Part shown: positions 55,698-64,000 of the stretch, in pieces
Numbering within the stretch: position 1 is the first letter of the stretch
Layout of the letters: every line of letters begins with the position of its first letter
Assembly: GCF_023036475.1 (NCBI RefSeq)
Contig: NZ_JAJQKI010000003.1
Coordinates: forward strand, 372,001-436,000
DNA length: 64,000 nucleotides
Source of the DNA: Bacillus pinisoli
GTDB lineage: Bacteria > Bacillota > Bacilli > Bacillales > SA4
Direction of reading: 5' to 3'
Program-made: the position numbers and the translations under genes
The notes under the pieces: generated by a model
What the model saw: the letters and a program-made list of their open reading frames with translations, nothing else
Told to the model about the DNA's origin: nothing
The model's database searches: none

Positions 55698-56528
55698 GAA
55701 AATCCTCCTTCTAGAATCATTATTATGTAAAAACTCATCTACTATTTTACCAAAAACTTCAGATTGTTCCACATGAATTGCATGTCCAACACAAGAAATT
55801 TGTTGAATAATAGAATGAGGTATACGCATGTGCATGTTTTGAGCAATCAGACAGAACTTCTGATCCAACTCTCCACATAATAATAACACAGGCATCGTAA
55901 GAGTTGATAGCTTGTCCCAATAGGATTTCTGGACACCTGTACCCATTCCCTTTAAGCTCTGTGCAAGACCGAGTGAAGAGTTCTGAATCCGCTGCTCTCG
56001 GACTTTGGTTTGTATGTCCTCTGGTAGTTTCTTTTGCGATGAAAATAAAGGAATATTCTCCCATCTATCAACAAAAGAGGGAATACCTTTTGATAAAATC
56101 TCATCTGCTAATTGATAATCTGCCTCTACCCGCTTGTCTCTTTCATCTTGAGTTTGTAACCCCGGTGAACTACTCTCTACTATTAATGAGCTCACCTGTT
56201 CAGGATACATGGTAGCAAAAGCTATTGCAACCCGCCCTCCCATTGAATAACCCAGTAGATGAACCTGAGAAATAGAAAGGTGCTTTAATAGTAGATGTAG
56301 ATCGTTACAAACACTTTCCATTTCAAAACGTCCTACGTCTATAGGAGTCTCTGTCTTACCATGTCCTGGTAAATCGACTGCAATGACTCTATAATGAGGA
56401 GCTAATCGATCTATTAAAAAAGACCAATTTTCTTTACACCCTGTAAACCCATGTAATAGTAAAATGGCAGGTCCTTCTTTTCCAGTAACCATATAGGAAT
56501 AGGTAACACCATTCAATTTTACTTCCAT
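55698..56528 (-). CDS. menH: MenH (SHCHC synthase), without its own stop codon
   Basis: An alpha/beta hydrolase-fold lyase of about 270 residues, producing SHCHC from [23 protein letters not shown] (oxyanion region) and [15 protein letters not shown] (nucleophile Ser) are typical, with Asp in CGELDQKF and His in GHAIHVEQ. The family normally ends near here. No stop occurs: after DEFLHNND the frame reads SRRRIF and continues into menB, giving one 549-codon frame (54879-56528). The start overlaps the menD end by 10 bases. Either a genuine fusion or a single-base sequence difference would explain it. Confidence 0.9.
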
Positions 56529-58258
56529 TCCGTAGTTCCTTCCAACTTTTTAATCGCTTCATTCCAAAGCTGACGATGTAGCACCACATTTTCATCACGA
56601 GGTGCAGTTGGCACTTCTATTACATGTAATTGATTAGAAGCAAGGCTTCGTGCTACTTCTTCATTGAACTCTGCCCAGGAACGTACACGCTTAAAGTTCC
56701 CATCATACATAGAAACTACTTTCTCATAATCCAAATGAATTGGAGTACCGAATAGTTGTTCAAAATGTTTTTCTTCCTTTGACTGTGGAAGGAAAGAGAA
56801 AATGCCTCCCCCATTGTTATTGACAACAATAATGGTGATAGGAAGGTTATACAGTTTACTAGCTAACAATCCGTTTAAATCATGATAAAAAGTAAGATCG
56901 CCCACTAATAATACAAGCTTTTTTACCTTCGTACTAACACCTAAGGCAGTAGAAGTAATCCCATCAATTCCGTTTGCCCCTCTGTTTGCAAACAAGCGAA
57001 TTCGTCTATTATTTACCATAAAAAATGTATCAATATCTCGTATCGGCATGCTATTACCAATAAACAAGCCAACTTCATCTTCAAGGTGATGAACGAGATG
57101 GCGAACGACATCACCTTCAAAGTGGAAATCAGTCACCTCGGCATGTAAAACAGGCTTCACTATTTCATTAGCATGCTTCCACTTTTCTGAGTATTCCCGA
57201 TTAGTCTTCTTTGTACTTACGATATCTTTCATTTGCTCACAAAAATCAATTTCATTTATATGTATAAAATGAGTCCCCGTTAAGGTCGGGTCTCTCCATC
57301 CCTCATCAGCATCTACTATTAATTGATAAGAGGCTTCTGCCTGTGTCATAAATTGCATGAGCACTTTTGATACTGGCATTGCACCAAACCTAATGATGAC
57401 ATTAGGTTTCATATCTTTAAAGAAATGACCACTTTTTAATATCGTATCATAGCAATCAATAATCATATCTTTAGAGTGAGAACCACTTCTAACTTGGGAT
57501 AACGGGTCTGCCAATACAGGATATCCTAATTGTTCAGCTAGAGCTATGACAGCTTCTGAGAAACCTTTTTGGTCATGTGGCCCACACACAATCAATCCTT
57601 TTTCTTCTTCTGCAATATTCTTTAACAAAGGTATTACCTCTGGAGATAATTGCTGCCTTCCATTTTGTATAACTGTCTTTTTGGATTCAGTTATATTCCA
57701 CTGCAACTCCTCTAAATTCGGAACTAATGGCTCTCTTAAAGGAAAATTAAGGTGAACCACTCCTGCTGGTGATGATAAGGATGTAGCTACAGCGCGAGTT
57801 GCCACTGTATAAGAATAGTGAAGAAGATTAGTCGTACTTTCAGGCAGCGCCATTTCAACAAACCATTTACTATATTTACCGTATAAGTCAATTTGATTAA
57901 TCGCTTGAGGTGCCCCTACATCTCTAAGTTCATGTGGTCGGTCCGCTGTTAATACGATAAGTGGTACTTTAGAATGAGTAGCTTCTACGATAGCAGGATA
58001 ATAATTTGCTGCAGCAGTACCAGATGTGCAAAGCAGGGCTACAGGCTTTCTGGATGCTTTCGCTATTCCTAATGCGAAAAAGGCAGCTGAACGTTCATCA
58101 ATATTAATCCACGTTTTGATAGAAGGATGTTCCTCCATCAAGATGGCAATGGGGGTTGATCTTGAGCCTGGGCTGATAACAACATCTTCAACACCAGATT
58201 TCACCAACCCCTCAATAAATGTAGCCAGATAATGTGTTAATGCTAGGTTGTCACTCAT
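56519..58258 (-). CDS. menD: SEPHCHC synthase
   Basis: A 579-residue thiamine diphosphate enzyme joining isochorismate and 2-oxoglutarate. [29 protein letters not shown] and [16 protein letters not shown] match MenD, and [13 protein letters not shown] with [12 protein letters not shown] carries the ThDP-Mg site. The ATG at 58256-58258 has GGAGG and overlaps the menF stop by 8 bases; a start five codons earlier lies within that ribosome site. It is the second gene of the men operon. Confidence 0.97.
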   Translation of the reverse strand: MSDNLALTHYLATFIEGLVKSGVEDVVISPGSRSTPIAILMEEHPSIKTWINIDERSAAFFALGIAKASRKPVALLCTSGTAAANYYPAIVEATHSKVPLIVLTADRPHELRDVGAPQAINQIDLYGKYSKWFVEMALPESTTNLLHYSYTVATRAVATSLSSPAGVVHLNFPLREPLVPNLEELQWNITESKKTVIQNGRQQLSPEVIPLLKNIAEEEKGLIVCGPHDQKGFSEAVIALAEQLGYPVLADPLSQVRSGSHSKDMIIDCYDTILKSGHFFKDMKPNVIIRFGAMPVSKVLMQFMTQAEASYQLIVDADEGWRDPTLTGTHFIHINEIDFCEQMKDIVSTKKTNREYSEKWKHANEIVKPVLHAEVTDFHFEGDVVRHLVHHLEDEVGLFIGNSMPIRDIDTFFMVNNRRIRLFANRGANGIDGITSTALGVSTKVKKLVLLVGDLTFYHDLNGLLASKLYNLPITIIVVNNNGGGIFSFLPQSKEEKHFEQLFGTPIHLDYEKVVSMYDGNFKRVRSWAEFNEEVARSLASNQLHVIEVPTAPRDENVVLHRQLWNEAIKKLEGTTEWK

Positions 58259-59654
58259 TTCCCTTGCCTCCAATTGCTGTAAGCATTGGCTTAAACTTTA
58301 TTTGAGTTTCTTCGTATTCCTTAATAGGTTCTGACTTCCCTACTATACCGCAGCCGGCAAATAATGAGGCCTGTTTTTGCTTGATTAGTCCAGATCTGAT
58401 TGCTACGGCAAATTCGCCATTTCCATCTCCGTCAATCCAGCCAATTGGTCCTGCATACCAACCTCGATCTAATAGTTCCTGCTCTCTTATTTCAACCAAT
58501 GCCTTCTCTTGAGGAAACCCACCTAGGGCAGGAGTTGGGTGAAGCTGTTCAACAAGGGAAAGAAGATGGACGCCGTCTTTTACTTTACCTGTAATAGGTG
58601 TATATAGATGCTGTATATCCTTTGCTTTAAAAATCGTTGGTTTATCTGCTGTCGTAAGTTCCTGACAAACCTGCTCTAGCTCTTGTGATATCATTTGAAC
58701 AACAAACTGATGCTCTTCAAGATTTTTTACGTCATGAAGCAGTTCGCGTTCAAGTTTTTGATCCTCAATCTCTGTCTTGCCTCTTTTAATGGATCCAGCT
58801 AAACAAGTTGATAAAACAGATTGGTTTTCCTTTTTAAGTAACCTCTCAGGAGTAGCACCAATAAAAGTAGATGAACCGCTCTCCATCGCAAAAAGATAAC
58901 TAGTAGGCTGTTTTTGTTGTAATTGCATCAAAATGGACCGAATATCAAAAACCTCGTCTGAATGTAAGGTTAACTCTCTAGCCAGAACAGCTTTTTCTAA
59001 CTTACCTTCATTAATATGTGATATGACATTTTCTATTGATTTCAACCACTTTTCAACCTCTACTTCTTTTTCTGTAAAGGTATGAGTTCGACCAGATGGT
59101 TTGTTCTGATTACTTTTTAGTAACAACAGTTTCTCTCTCTCAAGATTCTTATAAATATTGTCTGGACGGTCAATAGCCGTTACAAGTAAGTTAACAGTTA
59201 GCCATGATCCTTCCTTTTCAGACGTAAGCATGTAAGTAGGTAAATAAAACTTCGATTCCGGAAAGTCCTCCCATAAGCTCGTTCGTTTCTTTAATGGATC
59301 AAACGAAAAGCCACCAAAAAGCTTTATATGAGTAGCACTCTGTTTAGTTTGAACTGAGGTTTGAATTAATTTATCCCACTCTAATTCTACGTGCTGATAA
59401 CGATAGGCTGTTTTTTCAGATGTTTCAATTACATGTGACGCTCCAAGACCTACATATGCTATTTCTTGGTGTGGCTCTTTCCAGAAAAAACGCTCACCAA
59501 AGAATAGTTTCTTCCCTGCCTCGTAAAACATAAGGGGATCAACGTGATCAATACTTATAGTTGAACTCACAAGAATAGAATGACCAAGCGTTTTCGCCTG
59601 TTCAATTCCTTCTGTAATCACATCTAGTATAGACTTTTGTTGAACAGTAACCAT
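58251..59654 (-). CDS. menF: Isochorismate synthase
   Basis: A 467-residue chorismate-binding enzyme converting chorismate to isochorismate. KAVLARELTL, FIGATPERLL, LHPTPALGGFP and the closing GCGIVGKSEPIKEYEET are the family motifs. Two adjacent ATGs exist (59657 and 59654); GGGGGG lies 6 bases before the second, which also aligns with B. subtilis MenF (MVTTVQ). It is first in the menF-D-H-B-E operon. Its likely promoter lies about 300 bases upstream, with a MITE in the leader. Confidence 0.96.
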   Translation of the reverse strand: MVTVQQKSILDVITEGIEQAKTLGHSILVSSTISIDHVDPLMFYEAGKKLFFGERFFWKEPHQEIAYVGLGASHVIETSEKTAYRYQHVELEWDKLIQTSVQTKQSATHIKLFGGFSFDPLKKRTSLWEDFPESKFYLPTYMLTSEKEGSWLTVNLLVTAIDRPDNIYKNLEREKLLLLKSNQNKPSGRTHTFTEKEVEVEKWLKSIENVISHINEGKLEKAVLARELTLHSDEVFDIRSILMQLQQKQPTSYLFAMESGSSTFIGATPERLLKKENQSVLSTCLAGSIKRGKTEIEDQKLERELLHDVKNLEEHQFVVQMISQELEQVCQELTTADKPTIFKAKDIQHLYTPITGKVKDGVHLLSLVEQLHPTPALGGFPQEKALVEIREQELLDRGWYAGPIGWIDGDGNGEFAVAIRSGLIKQKQASLFAGCGIVGKSEPIKEYEETQIKFKPMLTAIGGKGNE

Positions 59655-59690
59655 CATATTCCCCCCTATCTATATATAACTCAATGAAAT

Positions 59691-59883
59691 GGCTCTTTTC
59701 TAAACCTTTGTTGCTTTTCAAGCTAATTTTCCCAACAAACCGCCCTACTAATACTATATTACCGAAGAGATAATTGTTAGAAAAGAGCAACTCTCTCTAT
59801 TTAAAGCAATGGCCAATGTACTAACGAGTAAAAATCCGGCTTTTGGGATTTTTACAAACGCAACAATTTATATGAAAAGAGAC
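59691..59883 (+). mobile_element. MITE-like element, copy D (193 bp)
   Basis: It starts GGCTCTTTTCTAAACC and TTGTTGC, keeps the shared TTAGAAAAGAGCAACTCTCT and TCCGGCTTTTGGGA blocks, and ends CGCAACAATTTATATG then AAAAGAGAC with a decayed end. The flanking octamers (AATGAAAT and TTTGCCGT) do not match. It lies between the men promoter and menF, and would be transcribed as part of the leader. Confidence 0.8.
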
Positions 59884-59947
59884 TTTGCCGTATATTCTCA
59901 TACAACATGTCGCAATAAAAACCATACCTTTTCTACATAACTATATA

Positions 59948-59976
59948 AAAATACACCTGAGTTTTCACAGTGTCAA
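59948..59976 (-). promoter_or_regulatory. Candidate promoter of the men operon
   Basis: On the minus strand TTGACA (59971-59976) and TATTTT (59948-59953) are exactly 17 bases apart. Its transcript would run through MITE copy D before reaching menF. Confidence 0.6.
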
Positions 59977-60093
59977 CATTGGTATACATGTCTGTATTTT
60001 CTTCCTATTCTATTGTATAGCTTTTGCTCAAAAGCTTAAAGGAAAACGTTTCAATTCTTGTAAATACATGTGTAATATTCCTATATAAAAGCG

Positions 60094-60122
60094 TTGACAC
60101 TTGTACCTTCTTTACCTAAACT
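60094..60122 (+). promoter_or_regulatory. Candidate promoter of menA
   Basis: TTGACA (60094-60099) and TAAACT (60117-60122) are 17 bases apart, about 30 bases before the menA start. The stretch 59884-60152 otherwise holds only AT-rich sequence. Confidence 0.65.
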
Positions 60123-60152
60123 ATATGTGATATAGCTATAAGGAGAGGTGAA

Positions 60153-61091
60153 GTGGCTATGCAAACAGAATTAAATCAAAGTGCAAATTATCAACCTAAG
60201 AGACAGAACTGGCGTGTATGGTGGACATTAACAAGACCCCATACCCTAACAGCAGCCTTCGTACCTGTTTTTATCGGAACTGCCTTAGCATTACCATATA
60301 CAAAAATTGATTTACCTATGTTTATTATGATGTTGTTTGCTTGCCTAATTATACAGGCCGCTACAAATATGATAAATGAGTATTACGACTTTAAAAGAGG
60401 TCTTGATCATGAAGGTTCAGTTGGAATTGGTGGTGCTATTGTTCGTGAAGGAGTAAAGCCACAAACAGTTCTAAGACTTGCCTTCATTTTATTTGGGGTA
60501 GCAACATTAATCGGAATTTACATTTGTATGCAAAGTAGCTGGTGGTTAGCTGTGATTGGGATGATATGTATGGCAGCTGGTTACTTCTATACAGGTGGTC
60601 CTGTTCCTATTGCTTATACACCTTTTGGTGAGGTAGTTGCAGGTCTATTTATGGGTAACATCATTATATTATTGTCTTACTACGTGCAAACAGGAACTGT
60701 GTCTGTTGAAAGTATTTTGGTTTCTATGCCTATTTCTATCTTAGTTGGTGCCATACTCTTGGCAAATAACATTCGAGATCTTGATGGAGACAAAGAAAAT
60801 GGACGTAAGACGTTAGCCATTATTGTTGGAAGAAAAAATGCCATTAAAGTATTAGCAGGAATGTTTATTGTTTCTTATTTATGGGTGATTGCCTTAATAT
60901 TAGTTAATATGGCTTCACCATGGTTGCTATTGGTACTTTTGAGTATTCCTAAGCCAATTCAAGCTACAAAAGGATTCATTGGCAAGACAATTCCGATCCA
61001 AATGATGCCAGCGATGAAGGCAACAGCCCAAACGAATACCATTTTTGGTTTATTAGTATCAATTGGATTAATACTTGCTTACGTTGTGTAG
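60153..61091 (+). CDS. menA: 1,4-dihydroxy-2-naphthoate polyprenyltransferase
   Basis: A 312-residue UbiA-family membrane enzyme with about nine segments. The prenyl-diphosphate motifs are NMINEYYDFKRGLD and NNIRDLDGDKENGRKT. It attaches the polyprenyl chain to DHNA at the membrane, so it acts after MenB and thioesterase. The GTG at 60153 has GGAG 7 bases upstream; an ATG two codons later is possible. In B. subtilis menA is elsewhere; here it is divergent from the men operon, sharing one intergenic region. Confidence 0.95.
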   Translation: MAMQTELNQSANYQPKRQNWRVWWTLTRPHTLTAAFVPVFIGTALALPYTKIDLPMFIMMLFACLIIQAATNMINEYYDFKRGLDHEGSVGIGGAIVREGVKPQTVLRLAFILFGVATLIGIYICMQSSWWLAVIGMICMAAGYFYTGGPVPIAYTPFGEVVAGLFMGNIIILLSYYVQTGTVSVESILVSMPISILVGAILLANNIRDLDGDKENGRKTLAIIVGRKNAIKVLAGMFIVSYLWVIALILVNMASPWLLLVLLSIPKPIQATKGFIGKTIPIQMMPAMKATAQTNTIFGLLVSIGLILAYVV

Positions 61092-61120
61092 CAGTCTACT
61101 TATGTAGGCTGTTTTTTTGT
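61090..61120 (+). terminator. Terminator after menA
   Basis: CAGTCTAC pairs with GTAGGCTG (one T-G pair) and is followed by seven Ts. Confidence 0.82.
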
Positions 61121-61224
61121 TTGATCTATGTTTTTCATAACATGGTGCATACTAATAGGTGCAGTAGGTTTTTTCGTCTAGAAATAACCACTCAAGGTTA
61201 ATACATGAATGAGGAGGGAAACCC

Positions 61225-62037
61225 ATGATATCTGCTCTCCAAAAAGAAAAGTTTCGTAATCAATTACTCAAAGATAAACAAGCAATTGAAAATAGGTTCG
61301 AGAATGTTGGTCATTACGATCTTGAACGTGGTGCATTTCATGAATCTACCGGGGAACTGTCAAGCTATGACAATCATCCGGGGGATGATGCAACCGAATT
61401 ATACGAGCGTGAAAAGGATATAGCCCTTAACGAACACACAGAAAAAGAGTTAAAGGACATTGAGGATGCACTGAGAGCTATTCAAACAGGTACCTATGGA
61501 AGCTGTAAAGAATGTGGAAGAGACATCCCACTTGAACGTCTTGAGGCTTTGCCAACTGCATTATACTGTAAAGAACATTCACCCGATCATTTGGTTTCAC
61601 ATGAACGTCCTGTTGAAGAGAACGTATTAATGCCTGCATTTGGGCGGTTCGAATACGATGAATCTGAAGCTGAAGCCTATGATGCAGAAGACTCTTGGCA
61701 AGATGTTGCTCGCTACGGCACTTCAGAATCACCTTCTGATATTGATATGGAAGTGGAGCACTACAATGATGCTTATGTTGAATCAGAAGACCCTGTCGGA
61801 TATGTAGAGGATTATGAAAACTTTATCGGTACAGATATTGAAGGTAAGAATATTACCGTCTACCCAAACCATCAGCATGAATCATACGAAGATTTATTAG
61901 ATGAAGCTGGCACTATGACGATATTCGGTGATCTTCCACCAGGAGAAAAAGAACCATATACAGAAGAAGGAAAAGAACCATATACAGAAGAAGGAAAAGA
62001 ACCATATACAGAAGAAGGAAAAGACCGTTACCGCTAA
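61225..62037 (+). CDS. yteA: YteA, DksA/TraR-type zinc-finger protein
   Basis: A 270-residue protein. An N-terminal coiled-coil part contains LSSYDNHPGDDATELYEREKD, followed by a DksA-like zinc finger (CKECG with CKEH, about 93-118) and a long acidic domain. The C-terminus has three and a part perfect repeats of the octapeptide KEPYTEEG (about 241-266), encoded by 24-bp DNA repeats. B. subtilis YteA is a sporulation-associated general protein of unclear function. GAGGAGGG lies 6 bases from the start. Confidence 0.9.
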   Translation: MISALQKEKFRNQLLKDKQAIENRFENVGHYDLERGAFHESTGELSSYDNHPGDDATELYEREKDIALNEHTEKELKDIEDALRAIQTGTYGSCKECGRDIPLERLEALPTALYCKEHSPDHLVSHERPVEENVLMPAFGRFEYDESEAEAYDAEDSWQDVARYGTSESPSDIDMEVEHYNDAYVESEDPVGYVEDYENFIGTDIEGKNITVYPNHQHESYEDLLDEAGTMTIFGDLPPGEKEPYTEEGKEPYTEEGKEPYTEEGKDRYR

Positions 62038-62044
62038 ATTCCAT

Positions 62045-62076
62045 GAAAAAAAGCAGTCCGTTATGGACTGCTTTTA
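62045..62076. terminator. Terminator between yteA and cspD
   Basis: AAAAGCAGTCC pairs with GGACTGCTTTT around GTTAT; A/T tracts on both sides make it bidirectional. Confidence 0.88.
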
Positions 62077-62084
62077 CTATAAGA

Positions 62085-62430
<346 letters not shown>

Positions 62431-62592
62431 TGTCTTCTTACTTTCTAATTCTTAACGCTCGGGTAGTAACTTCACTATAACACAGGAAAAAATTTACGTC
62501 AATACAATTAAATTGCTCATTCTTTTTACTATTTTGAAAATAGGAATTTAGTAATCTAACATTCTTGCTACCTCGTATACTTCTAAATAAGC

Positions 62593-64000
62593 CTAATGTA
62601 CTTTTGCCTTATTCAAATGCCAAATATCATGGGCATATTCTTGAATGGTTCGATCACTTGAAAAATACCCTGACTTCGCAATGTTAATGACACTCTTTTC
62701 AAACCATGAGCTCTGGTCCTCATACACTTGACTCAGTCTCTCCTGAGCTTGACAATAAGATGAAAAGTCCTTTAACACAAAGAATTCATCATTTTGCATT
62801 AATAAAGAGTCATAAATCATCTCAAAATCATCACCTGTATTTGGGAAGAAGCCGTTTACTAATTGCTCAAGAATTGTTCGGATATACTTATTATGATGAT
62901 AATATTCTTGAGAGCGATAGCCACCATTTTGATAATAATCAAGTACTTCACTTGAAGTTAAACCAAAAGTAAAAATATTATCCGCTCCAACTTCTTCTTT
63001 TATCTCAATGTTTGCCCCATCCAATGTACCAATCGTAAGAGCACCATTCATCATAAACTTCATATTTCCTGTCCCAGACGCTTCTTTACTTGCCGTCGAA
63101 ATTTGCTCGCTTACATCTGTTGCTGGTATGATATCCTCCGCCAATGAAACACGATAGTTTTCCAAGAATATCACCTTTAAATAGTCTTTTACCTTCGGAT
63201 CATGGTTGACCTTATCTGCAACAGAATTAATGAGCTTAATAATTTTCTTCGCATAATAATAGCCTGGTGAAGCCTTCGCACCAAATATAAATGTCCTTGG
63301 ATACATCGTAAATCCCGGATCCTCTTTTAACCGGTTGTAAAGATACATAATATGAAATACATTAAGTAACTGTCGCTTATATGCATGAAGCCTCTTAACC
63401 TGAACATCAAAGATAGAATGTTCATCTACTACAACGCCCGTTTGTTCTTTTATCCTTCTGGCTAAAATATTCTTTCTGCATTGTTTAACCTTTTGAAGTT
63501 CTTCTTTAAAGCTTGCATCGTTTGCAAACTTTTCTAGTGTTACTAGCTTGTTAGGATGTTGAATCCACTCATCCCCAATAGTCGTAACTAACAAGTTAGT
63601 TAGCTCTGGATTTGCCTTTAAGAGCCAGCGTCGATGCGTAATACCATTCGTCTTATTATTAAAACGCTCAGGAAACACTTCGTAAAAATCGTTCATTTCA
63701 CGGTGCTTAAGAATCTCAGAATGTATTTTAGCTACTCCATTTGTAGAGTGTGTCCCAACAATTGCTAAGTGAGCCATTTTGACCAAGTCATGTGAAATAA
63801 TGGCCATTCTTTCAATCCGGTTCCAATCTCCCGGATACTGTTCCCAAAGCGCCTTGCAAAAGCGCTCATTAATCTCTTCTACAATCATATAGATCCTCGG
63901 CAATAAAGGCTTAAATATATGAACTGGCCATTTTTCTAATGCCTCTGATAAAGTCGTATGATTCGTATATGAAATGGTTTTCGTTGTAACTTCCCATGCT
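62593..64000 (-). CDS. glgP: Glycogen phosphorylase (5' part outside the window)
   Basis: The C-terminal 469 residues or so of a maltodextrin/glycogen phosphorylase, which releases glucose-1-phosphate from alpha-1,4-glucans. The frame is open to the right edge, reading AWEVTTKTISYTNHTT before ALEKWPVHIFKPLLPR, so the apparent start near 63903 is internal. VKRLHAYKRQLLN, and the PLP lysine in EASGTGNMKFMMNGALTIG with TLDGANIEI, are intact. In Bacillus glgP ends the glgBCDAP operon, in line with this being the last gene before cspD. Confidence 0.95.
   Translation of the reverse strand, partial: AWEVTTKTISYTNHTTLSEALEKWPVHIFKPLLPRIYMIVEEINERFCKALWEQYPGDWNRIERMAIISHDLVKMAHLAIVGTHSTNGVAKIHSEILKHREMNDFYEVFPERFNNKTNGITHRRWLLKANPELTNLLVTTIGDEWIQHPNKLVTLEKFANDASFKEELQKVKQCRKNILARRIKEQTGVVVDEHSIFDVQVKRLHAYKRQLLNVFHIMYLYNRLKEDPGFTMYPRTFIFGAKASPGYYYAKKIIKLINSVADKVNHDPKVKDYLKVIFLENYRVSLAEDIIPATDVSEQISTASKEASGTGNMKFMMNGALTIGTLDGANIEIKEEVGADNIFTFGLTSSEVLDYYQNGGYRSQEYYHHNKYIRTILEQLVNGFFPNTGDDFEMIYDSLLMQNDEFFVLKDFSSYCQAQERLSQVYEDQSSWFEKSVINIAKSGYFSSDRTIQEYAHDIWHLNKAKVH

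Noticed and set aside
63800..63903. Start of glgP near 63903
   Set aside because: The frame stays open to the window edge and the upstream residues match glycogen phosphorylase, so this start is internal.

Overview
This window looks like a chromosomal segment of a low-GC, endospore-forming Bacillaceae (Bacillus sensu lato). The gene order follows the 'yt' region of Bacillus subtilis (ytgP, ytfP, leuS, yttB, ytzC, ytqAB, ytpAB, ytoA, metK, pckA, ytmBA, ytlACD, ytkD, dps, ytzI, luxS, yidD, the men operon, yteA, glgP). AGGAGG-type ribosome sites, several TTG/GTG starts and AT-rich intergenic DNA fit this. No rRNA, tRNA, CRISPR array, intact insertion sequence or prophage was seen.

Layout. 1-3.7 kb: lipid II flippase family protein YtgP and flavoprotein YtfP. 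3.7-13.5 kb: a rearranged histidine-utilisation locus. hutP and hutH lie on the plus strand with a HutP-type terminator between them. hutU, hutI, hutG and a YjiH-type membrane protein lie on the minus strand behind an AraC-type regulator. 14-27.3 kb: acetyltransferase, rhodanese, leuS with a T-box, an MFS exporter, a NERD protein, the tRNA wobble-modification pair ytqA/ytqB, the terpenoid/lipid pair ytpB/ytpA, ytoA, a broken PAP2 gene and metK with a SAM riboswitch. 27.3-34 kb: pckA with a CcpN-type operator, ytmB/ytmA, the ytlACD ABC transporter and the Nudix enzyme ytkD. 34-47.9 kb: small orphan genes, threonine aldolase, two orphan sensor kinases, dps, an amidase, an XRE cassette, the ycgRQ pair, an HxlR/VOC pair and a DUF2441 protein. 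48-53.3 kb: luxS, yidD and a metal-homeostasis block with Zur boxes (CobW-type GTPase, ZnuA) and Fur boxes (a DUF2325 operon). 53.3-62 kb: menaquinone synthesis (menFDHBE one way, menA the other) and yteA. The end holds cspD and a glycogen phosphorylase cut by the window edge.

Non-coding structure is the most unusual part. (1) A MITE-like family has six recognisable copies, three of them with exact 8-bp target duplications. Copies sit in the hutP-hutH leader and between the men promoter and menF, and one has shrunk to a 22-bp scar at a stop codon. (2) A four-unit tandem array with an exact 128-bp period has units that are long palindromes whose stems covary between units. (3) A six-unit array of TATGCGTGAA has an exact 20-bp period. 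(4) menH lacks its stop codon and reads in frame into menB. (5) A DUF2325 operon has a Fur-like box inside its promoter, and a Fur-box/RBS/start remnant lies behind znuA. All family names come from recognising sequence motifs and synteny; no database search was run.
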